From NCBI GenBank assembly GCA_029550525.1, contig JAKPHF010000008.1, positions 248,001 through 312,000 of the forward strand: a DNA stretch of 64,000 bases, given 5' to 3'. The notes under the pieces were generated by a model that was given only the letters and a program-made list of their open reading frames with translations, made no database searches and was not told where the DNA came from. This DNA comes from Planctomycetota bacterium (GTDB taxonomy: Bacteria > Planctomycetota > Phycisphaerae > UBA1845 > PWPN01). Both the position numbers and the translations under genes were made by a program. Below, piece after piece: positions 35,518 to 43,467 of the stretch (within the stretch, counting starts at the first letter, position 1; each line of letters begins with the position of its first letter).

Positions 35518-36834
35518 TTGTACGACGCACTTCTCAAAAAGATCGACAAGAAAGAGGCCAAGGTTGGCATTCTCGGTATGGGCTACGTCGGGTTGCCGCT
35601 CGCCGAGGTGTTCTGCGGGGCCGGCTTCCCCACGCTGGGCTTCGACATCGACCCCGAGAAAGTCCGCAAGCTCAACGCGGGCAAGAGCTATATCCAGCAC
35701 ATTCCCACGCCGCAGATCAAGCAGATGCGGGAGAGCGGCCGGTTCAAGGCCAGCAACGACCCCAAGACGCTGCGGGACTGCGACGCTCTGATCATCTGCG
35801 TGCCCACGCCGCTGTCCAAGTCTCGCGACCCCGACATGACCTACGTGATCCGGACGGCCGAGACCATCGCCGGCCAGCTCCGCAAGAACCACCTCGTCGT
35901 CCTGGAAAGCACGACCTACCCCGGCACCACCCGGGAAGTGCTCGTGCCCATTCTCGAAAAGACCGGCCTGAAGGCGGGGAAGGACTTTTTCGTGGCCTTC
36001 TCGCCCGAGCGCGAGGATCCCGGTCGCAAAGACTACACCACCAGCACGATCCCCAAGGTGGTCGGCGGCCTGGACCCCAAGAGCAGCAAGCTCGCCACCA
36101 CGCTGTACGCCCGCGCCGTCAAGGCGGTGGTGCCGGTGTCCTCGTGCGACATCGCCGAGGCGGCCAAGATCGTCGAGAACGTTTACCGCTGCGTGAATAT
36201 CGCCATGGTGAACGAGCTCAAGATGGTCTTCGACCGCATGGGCATCGACGTGTGGGAAGTCATTGAGGCAGCCAAGACCAAGCCGTTCGGCTTCCAGGCG
36301 TTTTATCCCGGCCCGGGCCTGGGCGGCCACTGCATCCCGATCGACCCGTTCTACCTGACGTGGAAGGCGCGTCACTTCGGCATGCCCACCCGCTTTATCG
36401 AACTGGCCGGCGAGATCAACACCAGCATGCCGCACTACGTGGTCGAGCACGTGATCAAGGCCCTCAACACGCGAAAGAAAGCCATCAACGGCGCGAAGAT
36501 CCTCGTGCTCGGACTGGCCTACAAGCCCAACATCGACGACATTCGTGAGTCACCCTCCATCGAGCTGATCGAGCTGCTCAAGCAGGCGGGCGCCAAGGTC
36601 GATTACAATGACCCGCATGTGCCGACCACGCACAAGCAGCGCGAGCACGATCTGCGGATGAAGTCGGTCCCGCTCACCCCCCGCAAGCTCGCGGAGTACG
36701 ACTGCGTGGTCATCTCGACCAACCACGATGCTTACGACTACCAGATGATCGTGGACAACGCGAAGCTGGTCGTTGATACCCGCAACGCCTGTGCCAAGGT
36801 GAAAGGACCGAAGAAGAACGTGTTCAAGGCGTAA
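35518..36834 (+). CDS. UDP-N-acetylglucosamine 6-dehydrogenase-like protein (WbpA/WecC family)
   Basis: A 438-residue NAD-dependent nucleotide-sugar dehydrogenase that oxidises C6 of a UDP-amino sugar. The Rossmann motif is VGILGMGYVGLPLAE, then VPTPLSKSRDPDMTYV, ESTTYPGTT, the catalytic-cysteine block GPGLGGHCIPIDPFYL (C near 262) and the C-terminal LGLAYKPNIDDIRESPS. The start is a TTG at 35518: AAGGAG lies 9 bases upstream, and the frame before it has no similarity. An ATG at 35422 has no such site. Divergently transcribed DegT aminotransferase suggests a shared pathway to surface glycans. Confidence 0.9.
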   Translation: MYDALLKKIDKKEAKVGILGMGYVGLPLAEVFCGAGFPTLGFDIDPEKVRKLNAGKSYIQHIPTPQIKQMRESGRFKASNDPKTLRDCDALIICVPTPLSKSRDPDMTYVIRTAETIAGQLRKNHLVVLESTTYPGTTREVLVPILEKTGLKAGKDFFVAFSPEREDPGRKDYTTSTIPKVVGGLDPKSSKLATTLYARAVKAVVPVSSCDIAEAAKIVENVYRCVNIAMVNELKMVFDRMGIDVWEVIEAAKTKPFGFQAFYPGPGLGGHCIPIDPFYLTWKARHFGMPTRFIELAGEINTSMPHYVVEHVIKALNTRKKAINGAKILVLGLAYKPNIDDIRESPSIELIELLKQAGAKVDYNDPHVPTTHKQREHDLRMKSVPLTPRKLAEYDCVVISTNHDAYDYQMIVDNAKLVVDTRNACAKVKGPKKNVFKA

Positions 36835-36851
36835 GAGCCTGGGCGATCCGG

Positions 36852-36961
36852 GAATGTCGAATGACGAAGCCCGAATGCTGGAAGCAATCACCTGTTCCCG
36901 CATTCGGGTTTCGTCATTTGTACTTTTTCGACATTTGGTCATTCGACATTCGTCATTATCG
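36852..36961. repeat. 7-mer-based palindrome between convergent genes
   Basis: Units GAATGTC, GAATGAC, GAAGCCC, GAATGCT on the left and their complements on the right (for example CGACATT, CGTCATT) form an imperfect hairpin with a stem of about 19 bp. It lies between the dehydrogenase (plus) and uxaE (minus), where it may act as a bidirectional terminator (TTTTTC on plus). Confidence 0.65.
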
Positions 36962-36972
36962 TCGCAGGAGCG

Positions 36973-38547
36973 TCAGGCCCTGCAACCAAACGGTCCCACG
37001 TGCCGCCCCAAGTGCTCCTTCAGCACGGCATAGTGCTCGTCCTCATGATCGAGCAGGCAGGCGTACAGAGCGTCGCGGAACAGATAACGGCCATCAGCTC
37101 CCTTGGTCGTCAGCACTGAGCCGAACGTCACGTGCAGGAGCTGCCGGCCGTGATTGTCGTTCAGGATCGAGGCTTCCAGTTCACTGTCTTTCAGTTGCGT
37201 TGACCGCGGGATGGCCGTCAACTCCGCGCTGATGTGGTAGCTCGCCTTGTCCGTATCGAATCGCTCGAAGGCAAAATCGAGGATACGCCGGAACAACGCC
37301 GGATCCTTGCGGGCCACCACGCGCAGAGCCTCGAGGTAGCTCGTGCCTGCCGTCTTGAGATGCACGAGACCGCCGGCCAGCTCGGCTGCGATGGGATACA
37401 CGCTGAACTTGTCGCTGCCCGAGTGCAGGCTGAGCTTGTACGGACCGAGCGTGCGGGCGATGGCCGCATGCTGAGCGAACGAGGCGCGAAACTGCCCCAG
37501 GTCGCCTTTGTAGTCGATCCCCTTCTCGAACTCGCCCACGAGCCGCGGAGCAAGGCTCACCCACTTGACGCCGAGCCGTGTGAGCTCGCTGGCGATCAGA
37601 TAATGCTCGGCCACGGTCGTCGGCGTGGCGGTCTCGTCCACGGAGACCTCCAGCTCGAACGGGCATCCGTTCCGCGTACTCTGCAAATGGCGATACATGC
37701 GTGCGGTATGCAGGATGGCCCCGCTGTATTTGACCCATCCGCGCAGAAGCGAGACTTCGTCGAACTGCACCGTCTCGCCACCCTCCAGCGCGAACGTTCG
37801 ACCGAGATAGCGTTTTCGCAGATCCGCCTCGGTCGTCTCCAGGTCGCTCCAGGCGATGCGACCCGCCGCGGCCGCCAGCGACGAAGCGTCCATGGTGTCC
37901 GCTTCGCTGCACACGTGATCCCCCGGGTCGATGGTGAACATGGTGAACCCGGCGGCACTGCAGGCGTCGAGGTCGGCGGTCGTTTTGAGGTGGTCGGCGT
38001 CGCTGCCGAACCCGCTGTGCCAGCCGGCCTGAAACACGCCCCACACCGCATCGTCCATCACCTGCTGGGCACTGCGCTGCGTCCGCGTCATCTCGCGGAT
38101 GGACTGCTGGGCGAGGAACGGCACGACGCCGCTGCGTTCGATGGCCTGCAGATGTCCGGGTGTGGCCAGGCCGAGCCGGTCGCCGAGGCCCGCCGACGTC
38201 GCCAGCCCTTGCACGACCGGTGCCGTCCACGGCAGGAGTCGCCGCAGGCACTTGGCCGTGGCCGCACAGGTCTCCAGGACGCCCACGCTCAACTTCGTTC
38301 CTTCGATTTCCTTGCGAGCCACCACCGGCGCCTGACACATGGCGATGTGCTGAGAATCGGTGGCCACGACTAACCGCTTCGCGCGCCCGTCCCGAGCCAG
38401 CGCCAGGACCTTGCCCTCGGCGTACGACACCGAAGCTTCGTACACCGCCAGGCCGGTGGCGGACTGCAACTCGGACGCAAGTTGCTGCCGTTGGTCTTTG
38501 CTCAATTCCGACGTCGCCGATTCAATCACGCGCTGGACCGTCTTCAT
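36973..38547 (-). CDS. uxaE: Tagaturonate/fructuronate epimerase-like protein
   Basis: A 524-residue protein of the UxaE family, which interconverts D-tagaturonate and D-fructuronate in hexuronate breakdown. It contains the family's GWHSGFGSDADHLKT, DPGDHVCSEADTMD, VDETATPTT, WVSLAPRLVGEFEKGIDYKGD and LSLHSGSDKFSVYP blocks, which carry the metal-binding residues. Length and order agree with the family. No other uronate genes are near, so its role could also be tied to glycan turnover. It may start at the ATG given, near the MKTVQRVIES N-terminus. Confidence 0.85.
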   Translation of the reverse strand: MKTVQRVIESATSELSKDQRQQLASELQSATGLAVYEASVSYAEGKVLALARDGRAKRLVVATDSQHIAMCQAPVVARKEIEGTKLSVGVLETCAATAKCLRRLLPWTAPVVQGLATSAGLGDRLGLATPGHLQAIERSGVVPFLAQQSIREMTRTQRSAQQVMDDAVWGVFQAGWHSGFGSDADHLKTTADLDACSAAGFTMFTIDPGDHVCSEADTMDASSLAAAAGRIAWSDLETTEADLRKRYLGRTFALEGGETVQFDEVSLLRGWVKYSGAILHTARMYRHLQSTRNGCPFELEVSVDETATPTTVAEHYLIASELTRLGVKWVSLAPRLVGEFEKGIDYKGDLGQFRASFAQHAAIARTLGPYKLSLHSGSDKFSVYPIAAELAGGLVHLKTAGTSYLEALRVVARKDPALFRRILDFAFERFDTDKASYHISAELTAIPRSTQLKDSELEASILNDNHGRQLLHVTFGSVLTTKGADGRYLFRDALYACLLDHEDEHYAVLKEHLGRHVGPFGCRA

Positions 38548-38605
38548 CGCGGTTGCCTTTACAAGCTCTCAGAATCCTAGGGGATGCACATCTCGCCCGG
38601 CTTCA

Positions 38606-38624
38606 GGCGGGCGAGACGCCCGCC
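38606..38624. repeat. Dispersed hairpin GGCGGGCG-AGA-CGCCCGCC
   Basis: Perfect 8-3-8 inverted repeat; the reverse complement of the copy at 1106. Confidence 0.8.
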
Positions 38625-38805
38625 CCCCGAGACCGGCCAAACATGTTACCACCAAGGTAACGGTCAGTGAAACGACGCCAGATCGCTCGTGTGCTCCGAG
38701 ACCTCACGCCTGATGCTCCAATTGTCCACAGATTACAAGATTGTGCAGATGTGAAGAGCAAAGGCTGAAGCCCATAGTAACAGCAGCTTGCTTTCTTGAA
38801 TTGAC

Positions 38806-38874
38806 GAACCACAGAGGCCACGGAGAAGCAGAGGGGACATGACCCTCTGTGTTCCTCTGTGCCCTCCGCGGTTC
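38806..38874. repeat. Long imperfect palindrome (CACAGAGG-type)
   Basis: GAACCaC-AGAGG...GGAG...GCAGAGGG on the left mirrors CCCTCTG...CCTCTG...CCTCCGCGGTTC on the right, about 69 bp in all. It could be a MITE-like or REP-like element. Confidence 0.6.
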
Positions 38875-38910
38875 GCTCGCAACGACAGCGATCGATGTAG
38901 GCGTCTTCTC

Positions 38911-38965
38911 GAGACCTGCGGCTTGAGACCTGAGACTTGAGGCTTGAGGCTTGAGGCTTGAGTTG
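38911..38965. repeat. Tandem 7-mer array
   Basis: Roughly seven units such as GACCTGC, GGCTTGA, GACCTGA, GACTTGA, GGCTTGA (three times). Lies 40 bases after the EamA stop. Confidence 0.75.
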
Positions 38966-39005
38966 AAGGTTTCGGCGCTACAGAAGATCGGGTCTGCATA
39001 TCCGG

Positions 39006-39959
39006 CTAACCTTCTTCATCCGTGCCCGTCGGTGCTATCTGTGGTTCTCGTATCGACCGCTTGCAGATGAAGGCGCCGACGATGACCAGGCCCGAGGCAA
39101 TCCATAGATCGACGCCCATGGGCACGCCGAGGTAGATCGAGCTGATCAGCGTGGAGAGTAGCGGCGTGAAGAACGAGAGGCTGCTCACCAGGATGATGTT
39201 CCCCTGTCGCATGGCGAAGTCCCAGAACACGTACGCGAGCAGCGTGGGAAAGAGCGTCAGGTAGGCCAGCTCCAACACAGGGCGAAGTTGCCAGTCGAGG
39301 TGGTAGCCGCCGCCGCGTACCGCGTGCACGATGGCCAGCGCGACGCCGGTGGCGGTGAGGAACAGTGGCGCGCCGCTGACACCGCGCTGCCCCGCCCATC
39401 GCCTTGCCAGGTTGGAATAAAGGGCCCAGCTCATGGCCGCTACCAGCGCCAGCGCATACGGCCAGGGATTCGTGTCCAAGCCCACTCGAAACGATGCCCA
39501 CGAAAGCGATCCACCTGACTTGGCAAGGAAGGCGCCTGCCGTCGCCACGATGAGACCGGGCACGAGCCAAGGACTCGCGTTCTTGCCCAGCACGGGCACG
39601 GCCAGAGCGAGCGTCAACGCGGGCCAGAGGTATTGAATAAGACCGACTTCGATGACCTGCTGTTCGGTGGCAGCCGCCTGCAGGGCGGGATAGAGCGCGA
39701 GATTGTAGAGGACGAACAGCGCGCCGCAGCCGAGAAGGTAGTTGCGAGGCAGCCGAATGACTTTCTCGAGATAGCCGGTCCGCATCTGGGCCACCGCGAC
39801 CGCCAGCCCGCCACCGACGAGGTTGGCCAATGCCGCTGATGCCAGCACTCCCAGGTGCTCGCTCGTACCGCGAGCCACCGCCACCAGGCTCGACCAGATG
39901 AGAATGGCCGCGATGCCTAAGCACGTGCCCGTGAGTTGTTCGCGAGAGGAGCGGCTCAT
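39006..39959 (-). CDS. EamA/DMT-family transporter
   Basis: A 317-residue inner-membrane protein with ten predicted helices in two EamA repeats. The first includes AAILIWSSLVAVARG and ALANLVGGGLAVAV; the second includes PWPYALALVAAMSWALYSNLARRWAG and LFPTLLAYVFWDFAMRQGN, then LVSSLSFFTPLLSTLISSIYLG. This group exports amino acids, drugs or metabolites. The ATG at 39959 overlaps the stop of the preceding small gene (ATGA), so they are co-translated. Substrate is unknown; YddG-type aromatic amino acid exporters are the nearest familiar members. Confidence 0.88.
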   Translation of the reverse strand: MSRSSREQLTGTCLGIAAILIWSSLVAVARGTSEHLGVLASAALANLVGGGLAVAVAQMRTGYLEKVIRLPRNYLLGCGALFVLYNLALYPALQAAATEQQVIEVGLIQYLWPALTLALAVPVLGKNASPWLVPGLIVATAGAFLAKSGGSLSWASFRVGLDTNPWPYALALVAAMSWALYSNLARRWAGQRGVSGAPLFLTATGVALAIVHAVRGGGYHLDWQLRPVLELAYLTLFPTLLAYVFWDFAMRQGNIILVSSLSFFTPLLSTLISSIYLGVPMGVDLWIASGLVIVGAFICKRSIREPQIAPTGTDEEG

Positions 39960-40273
39960 AGGCGTGCCGTGCTGCTCGAGCCGCGGAACCAGTTGCGAAG
40001 GCGAAGGAAACTGGCCATCACCGCCCCGACGAAGCCCATGCCCACGATGCCGTTGGGGCAGGCCTGCGTTCCGCAGCAGGGGCAGACCGCGACCATGGCC
40101 ACCAGCCCGGACATGCCCACCCACCAGCCGGCAAACCGCCCCGCCGCCCCCCACCAGCCGAACCGCTGCGACCGCGCCGGCGTCGAGCCCGACACGTGAT
40201 CGTGCTCACACTCGCATCCGGCATGCTTGCCGCAACCGCAGTCGCGGTCAGGGGTGATGTCGCAATCCGCCAT
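39956..40273 (-). CDS. Small cysteine-rich membrane protein
   Basis: A 105-residue protein. The N-terminus is rich in Cys, His and acidic residues (CDITPDRDCGCGKHAGCECEHDH), suggesting metal binding. A hydrophobic segment (FAGWWVGMSGLVAMVAVCPCCGT) and a second one (GIVGMGFVGAVMASF) follow, with a CPCCGTQAC motif between. The gene overlaps the EamA start by 4 bases, which supports its reality. It may be an accessory or metal-sensing partner of the transporter. Function unknown. Confidence 0.65.
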   Translation of the reverse strand: MADCDITPDRDCGCGKHAGCECEHDHVSGSTPARSQRFGWWGAAGRFAGWWVGMSGLVAMVAVCPCCGTQACPNGIVGMGFVGAVMASFLRLRNWFRGSSSTARL

Positions 40274-40446
40274 AGACGTCCCATCATACTCGACGCAAAG
40301 ACCGCCAACCAACCTCCGTGTCCTTTGGGGGACGGGCATCTTGTGCATGTTTGTCCAGAGCGAGCCGCCGGGCTTGTCCCGGCGGACTCAGTGCGACGGG
40401 GTCCGGACGCCCTGCGCGAACAGACGCGTCTGCAATGGTCACTCAC

Positions 40447-40484
40447 AGCTGATAGCTGACAGCTGAAAGCTGATCGCTGATAGC
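40447..40484. repeat. Tandem 7-mer array
   Basis: Units AGCTGAT, AGCTGAC, AGCTGAA, AGCTGAT, CGCTGAT, then AGCC, just downstream of the stop of the response regulator gene. Confidence 0.75.
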
Positions 40485-40491
40485 CACTCTT

Positions 40492-42207
40492 TCAACTCTG
40501 CTTGGGTTCGGGTTCGGCGACGGCGGCGCGAACTTCCTTGAGCAGTTCGTCCACCTTGAAAGGCTTGAAAAGAACGGCCGAAAGCCCCTCAGGCTCGGCC
40601 CGGATGATGGAGTGGCTGGGGTCGTAGCCGAAACCGGTCATGAAGATGACCGGACAGTCGGGGTGCACGTCGCGGACGGCCCGGAACACTTCGTAGCCCG
40701 TCTTGCCCGGCATGCGGATGTCGGTCAGCACGAGGTCGAAGCTGTGCTGGCTGATCATCGCGGTGGCCTCGTCGCCGTCGCGGGCGGTGTCCACCGCACA
40801 ACCGAACTTGGCCAGCACGTCGCGAACGGTGTCGCGGATGATCTGCTCGTCGTCGATGACCAGCACGCGTTTGCCGGACAGCAGCGGGTCGGCCGCCGGT
40901 TGCTTGGGCCTCGCTCCCAGGATCCCGCCGTCAGGCTTGGTGACCTGCTTGACCGACTCCTTGATCTTCGCCACGTTGTCGATGATCGCCTGCAACCGAT
41001 GCCGCAGGTCGTCGTGCCCGATGTAGTCCTCCATGAGCGTGCTGGCGTCACAGAGGATGTCGGCCAGTGGTGTGGCGATCTCGTTGAGCACGTTGTCGGC
41101 CAGGCGGCCCGTCGTGGTGTGCCGCTCGACCACCAGCACTTCCAGCATGTGCAGCGAGATGGCGATGTAGCGACCGAAGATCTCGGCGAACTGCCGATCA
41201 TCTTCGGTGAACGCGGCCACGCTGCGGGCCTCGATGTTGAACGTGCCGATTACCTGGTCGTGTAAATAAAGAGGCACGGTCAAGCTTGACCGTGCCTCCT
41301 GAATACCGCGCAGGTATCGAGGATCATTGCGAACGTCCGGACAAATATAGCTACGGCCCGTCGCCGCCACGTAGCCGCTGATCCCGCTGTTTTCCGTGGA
41401 CGCGTAAATGTCGATCTGCTGCGCCTCCGGCGGCAACCCCGCACAGAGCACGATTTCGAGCTTGTTCGTCTCTTTGTTCAGCAGCCGAATTGCGAAGTTG
41501 TCGAAGTTCAGCAGTTCGCGGGTGTAGCGGAGGATCTTGCGTTCGAGCAGGTCGAGGCGCTGGCGGATGTTCAGCTTCTGCATCTGCTCGGCATCGAAGC
41601 GAACCAGCTCGCGGCCGGCGTTGTCGATGGCGTCCATCTTTCGCTGCAGCCGGCGAGCCCGTGTGGATTCGGTTACCACCACGACCATCCGATCCGGCAT
41701 CTGAGCCTCGCGAGCCAGCGGCGTGACGGTGGCATCGAAATAACGTTCGTCTTCGGTCGTCAGACTGATCGAGCGAGCCCGGGACTGCTCCGAATCGGCG
41801 GATGAATCGCCGAAGGCTTCGCTGCACAGTTGCTGAATGCGGGTCCGCACCTGCTCGGGTAGTCCATTGTAGCTGGCATTCGACCAACTAGGACAGCCCT
41901 GCAGGTCGAGCATGCAGACGCCCTGGTCGATGGCATCGAGCACGGTGGCCAGATGAACGGTGGCGGCCTGCCGGGCTTCCAGCAACTGCTGGGCGGGCCC
42001 GACGACCAGGTCATACTGACCGGATCGCAGTTCTTCGATGGCGGATGGGAAGTCGGGAGCGGTTCGGACCGTGCCTGCCTGACTGAGAAGATCGACCAGC
42101 GAGCCGGCCGGCTCACCGGAAGTCGGCAGAATGACAAGAATCTTCTCGGCCACGGCAGGTATCGCGCCCATCGGTATGAATACCAAATCTCGTGCCACGT
42201 AAACCAC
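40492..42207 (-). CDS. Degenerate hybrid sensor/response regulator (REC*-PAS-GAF-pseudokinase-REC)
   Basis: A 571-residue protein with several signalling domains. Residues 20-85 look like a receiver-like fold without the phosphoacceptor. A PAS-type region (about 85-185), a coiled coil and a GAF domain (about 225-360) follow. Next is a dimerisation helix resembling a histidine-kinase H-box, NEIATPLADIL, in which the histidine is N375. No HATPase domain is present. The C-terminal receiver is intact (DDE at 452-454, D496 in DIRMPG, K near the end). It cannot autophosphorylate in the ordinary way. The start is GTG at 42207; ATG 42171 is an alternative. Confidence 0.85.
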   Translation of the reverse strand: MVYVARDLVFIPMGAIPAVAEKILVILPTSGEPAGSLVDLLSQAGTVRTAPDFPSAIEELRSGQYDLVVGPAQQLLEARQAATVHLATVLDAIDQGVCMLDLQGCPSWSNASYNGLPEQVRTRIQQLCSEAFGDSSADSEQSRARSISLTTEDERYFDATVTPLAREAQMPDRMVVVVTESTRARRLQRKMDAIDNAGRELVRFDAEQMQKLNIRQRLDLLERKILRYTRELLNFDNFAIRLLNKETNKLEIVLCAGLPPEAQQIDIYASTENSGISGYVAATGRSYICPDVRNDPRYLRGIQEARSSLTVPLYLHDQVIGTFNIEARSVAAFTEDDRQFAEIFGRYIAISLHMLEVLVVERHTTTGRLADNVLNEIATPLADILCDASTLMEDYIGHDDLRHRLQAIIDNVAKIKESVKQVTKPDGGILGARPKQPAADPLLSGKRVLVIDDEQIIRDTVRDVLAKFGCAVDTARDGDEATAMISQHSFDLVLTDIRMPGKTGYEVFRAVRDVHPDCPVIFMTGFGYDPSHSIIRAEPEGLSAVLFKPFKVDELLKEVRAAVAEPEPKQS

Positions 42208-42351
42208 TAAACCTTAGATGGTATCCGCGGCGGATTCCCGATACAACCCAAAAGGGCATCGAACACGCCAAAACCGGAAAAAATGCACCCGGCCTCCCGC
42301 GGTTTGGGTTGGTTCCGGGCGCGAACCGGCGTCGTGCCCCTACTCAAAGGA

Positions 42352-43245
42352 TTATTGTCCCCCTCCACCGGCGGGCACAGGTCCGTGCCGCGAATCGTCA
42401 CGAGGCCGGTTCGGACGCTGCAAATCAGGTCCGGCGGTCGGCTGCACGTTCATTTGGGCAAGCATAATGGGGCACAACCACTCAGCTACAAAACGGCGGT
42501 TAGCCCAGCCCACGTGTCCGCCCATGTGCCCGGACTCGGCCATTTTCCGCGAATACGGCTGTTGCCGCAGGTGAGTCGCGTAAAGACGCCGTTCCTCCTC
42601 ATCCAGCCCCCAGGGCATTTGGAACCCCACCGCACCGGCCGCACTGGTGTGCCGGCCGTCAATGGTCCCCATCAGGAGCGTGCCGGCTTTCAGGAAGCCG
42701 ACATCGTGACGTGAATAAAAGTTCCACACGCCATGGCGAGTCTTGCGCAGCGCTTTCGTCAGGTTGTAATCTGGCGAAATGGCCGGAGCCAAGAGAATGG
42801 CCGACGTGATCCGCCGCCCTTCGGGCAACGCTTCCAGGGCCAATACGGCGACTCCCCCCCCGCCGGAATGTCCGATAATGTGAACCGGCCGCCCCGGATA
42901 TTTGGTCTGATAGGCGACAATCTTTTGTGCGATGCGGCGGGCTTCGTCTTTGTTCCGTTCCAACGCTCGCAGGTTCACCGGAAACAGCAGTACCGAACCG
43001 GCCGTCCAGTCGTACACTTCCAACGCCCCCGGCCACCCGCCGTCCACCAGCCCCTTGGCAACGTCGGCATTGAGCGTGCTCGTCCCCTCGATGCCCGGCA
43101 GGATGATCGTGTAACCACGCTCCAGACGCGCGGGTGTGAGTTGCCGAGCGGGCGAGCAACCGGCCAGAAGTGGAACGAACAGAACGCCGCAGACGCCCAG
43201 CAAATCCTGCCAACACCGTTGCAAAGCAAGGGGAATGCGCACCAT
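42352..43245 (-). CDS. Alpha/beta hydrolase lipoprotein
   Basis: The precursor has a signal peptide ending in the lipobox LLAGC. The mature enzyme has an alpha/beta-hydrolase fold with nucleophile elbow GHSGGGG, an oxyanion region near YTIILPGIEG, and a TSAILLAPAISPDYN block. It is probably an esterase or lipase on the outer side of a membrane. I start at ATG 43245, which gives a normal length signal sequence (297 residues in all); an upstream ATG at 43275 adds ten residues. It is divergent from the phytase-like gene, with 220 bp between. Confidence 0.82.
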   Translation of the reverse strand: MVRIPLALQRCWQDLLGVCGVLFVPLLAGCSPARQLTPARLERGYTIILPGIEGTSTLNADVAKGLVDGGWPGALEVYDWTAGSVLLFPVNLRALERNKDEARRIAQKIVAYQTKYPGRPVHIIGHSGGGGVAVLALEALPEGRRITSAILLAPAISPDYNLTKALRKTRHGVWNFYSRHDVGFLKAGTLLMGTIDGRHTSAAGAVGFQMPWGLDEEERRLYATHLRQQPYSRKMAESGHMGGHVGWANRRFVAEWLCPIMLAQMNVQPTAGPDLQRPNRPRDDSRHGPVPAGGGGQ

Positions 43246-43467
43246 GGAATGATCGTGCCCACGAATGAAAGGCATCTTGTCAGAACCCCTCGCGGCTGAG
43301 TTCTCGGCCCGGCTGATCGGGCTCTGGCGGCCTTGGGATCATAATCGCCGTCATTGGGCGCAACAAGTGAGGCATCCGGTTGACTCGTGCAGACCGGCCC
43401 ACCAAAATCCGGCGGCGGTCTGCAGCGACGAGTCACGAGTCAACACAATTTCCTTCGGGGCGATCTC

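Larger units (their letters stand above)
38548..39005. other. Intergenic region rich in repeats
   Basis: About 460 bp containing the 8-3-8 hairpin at 38606, the long imperfect palindrome at 38806 and the 7-mer array at 38911. No gene is supported. Confidence 0.7.

Noticed and set aside
38911..38965. Tandem repeats resembling a CRISPR array
   Set aside because: Units are 7 bases with no spacers; no cas genes in the window.
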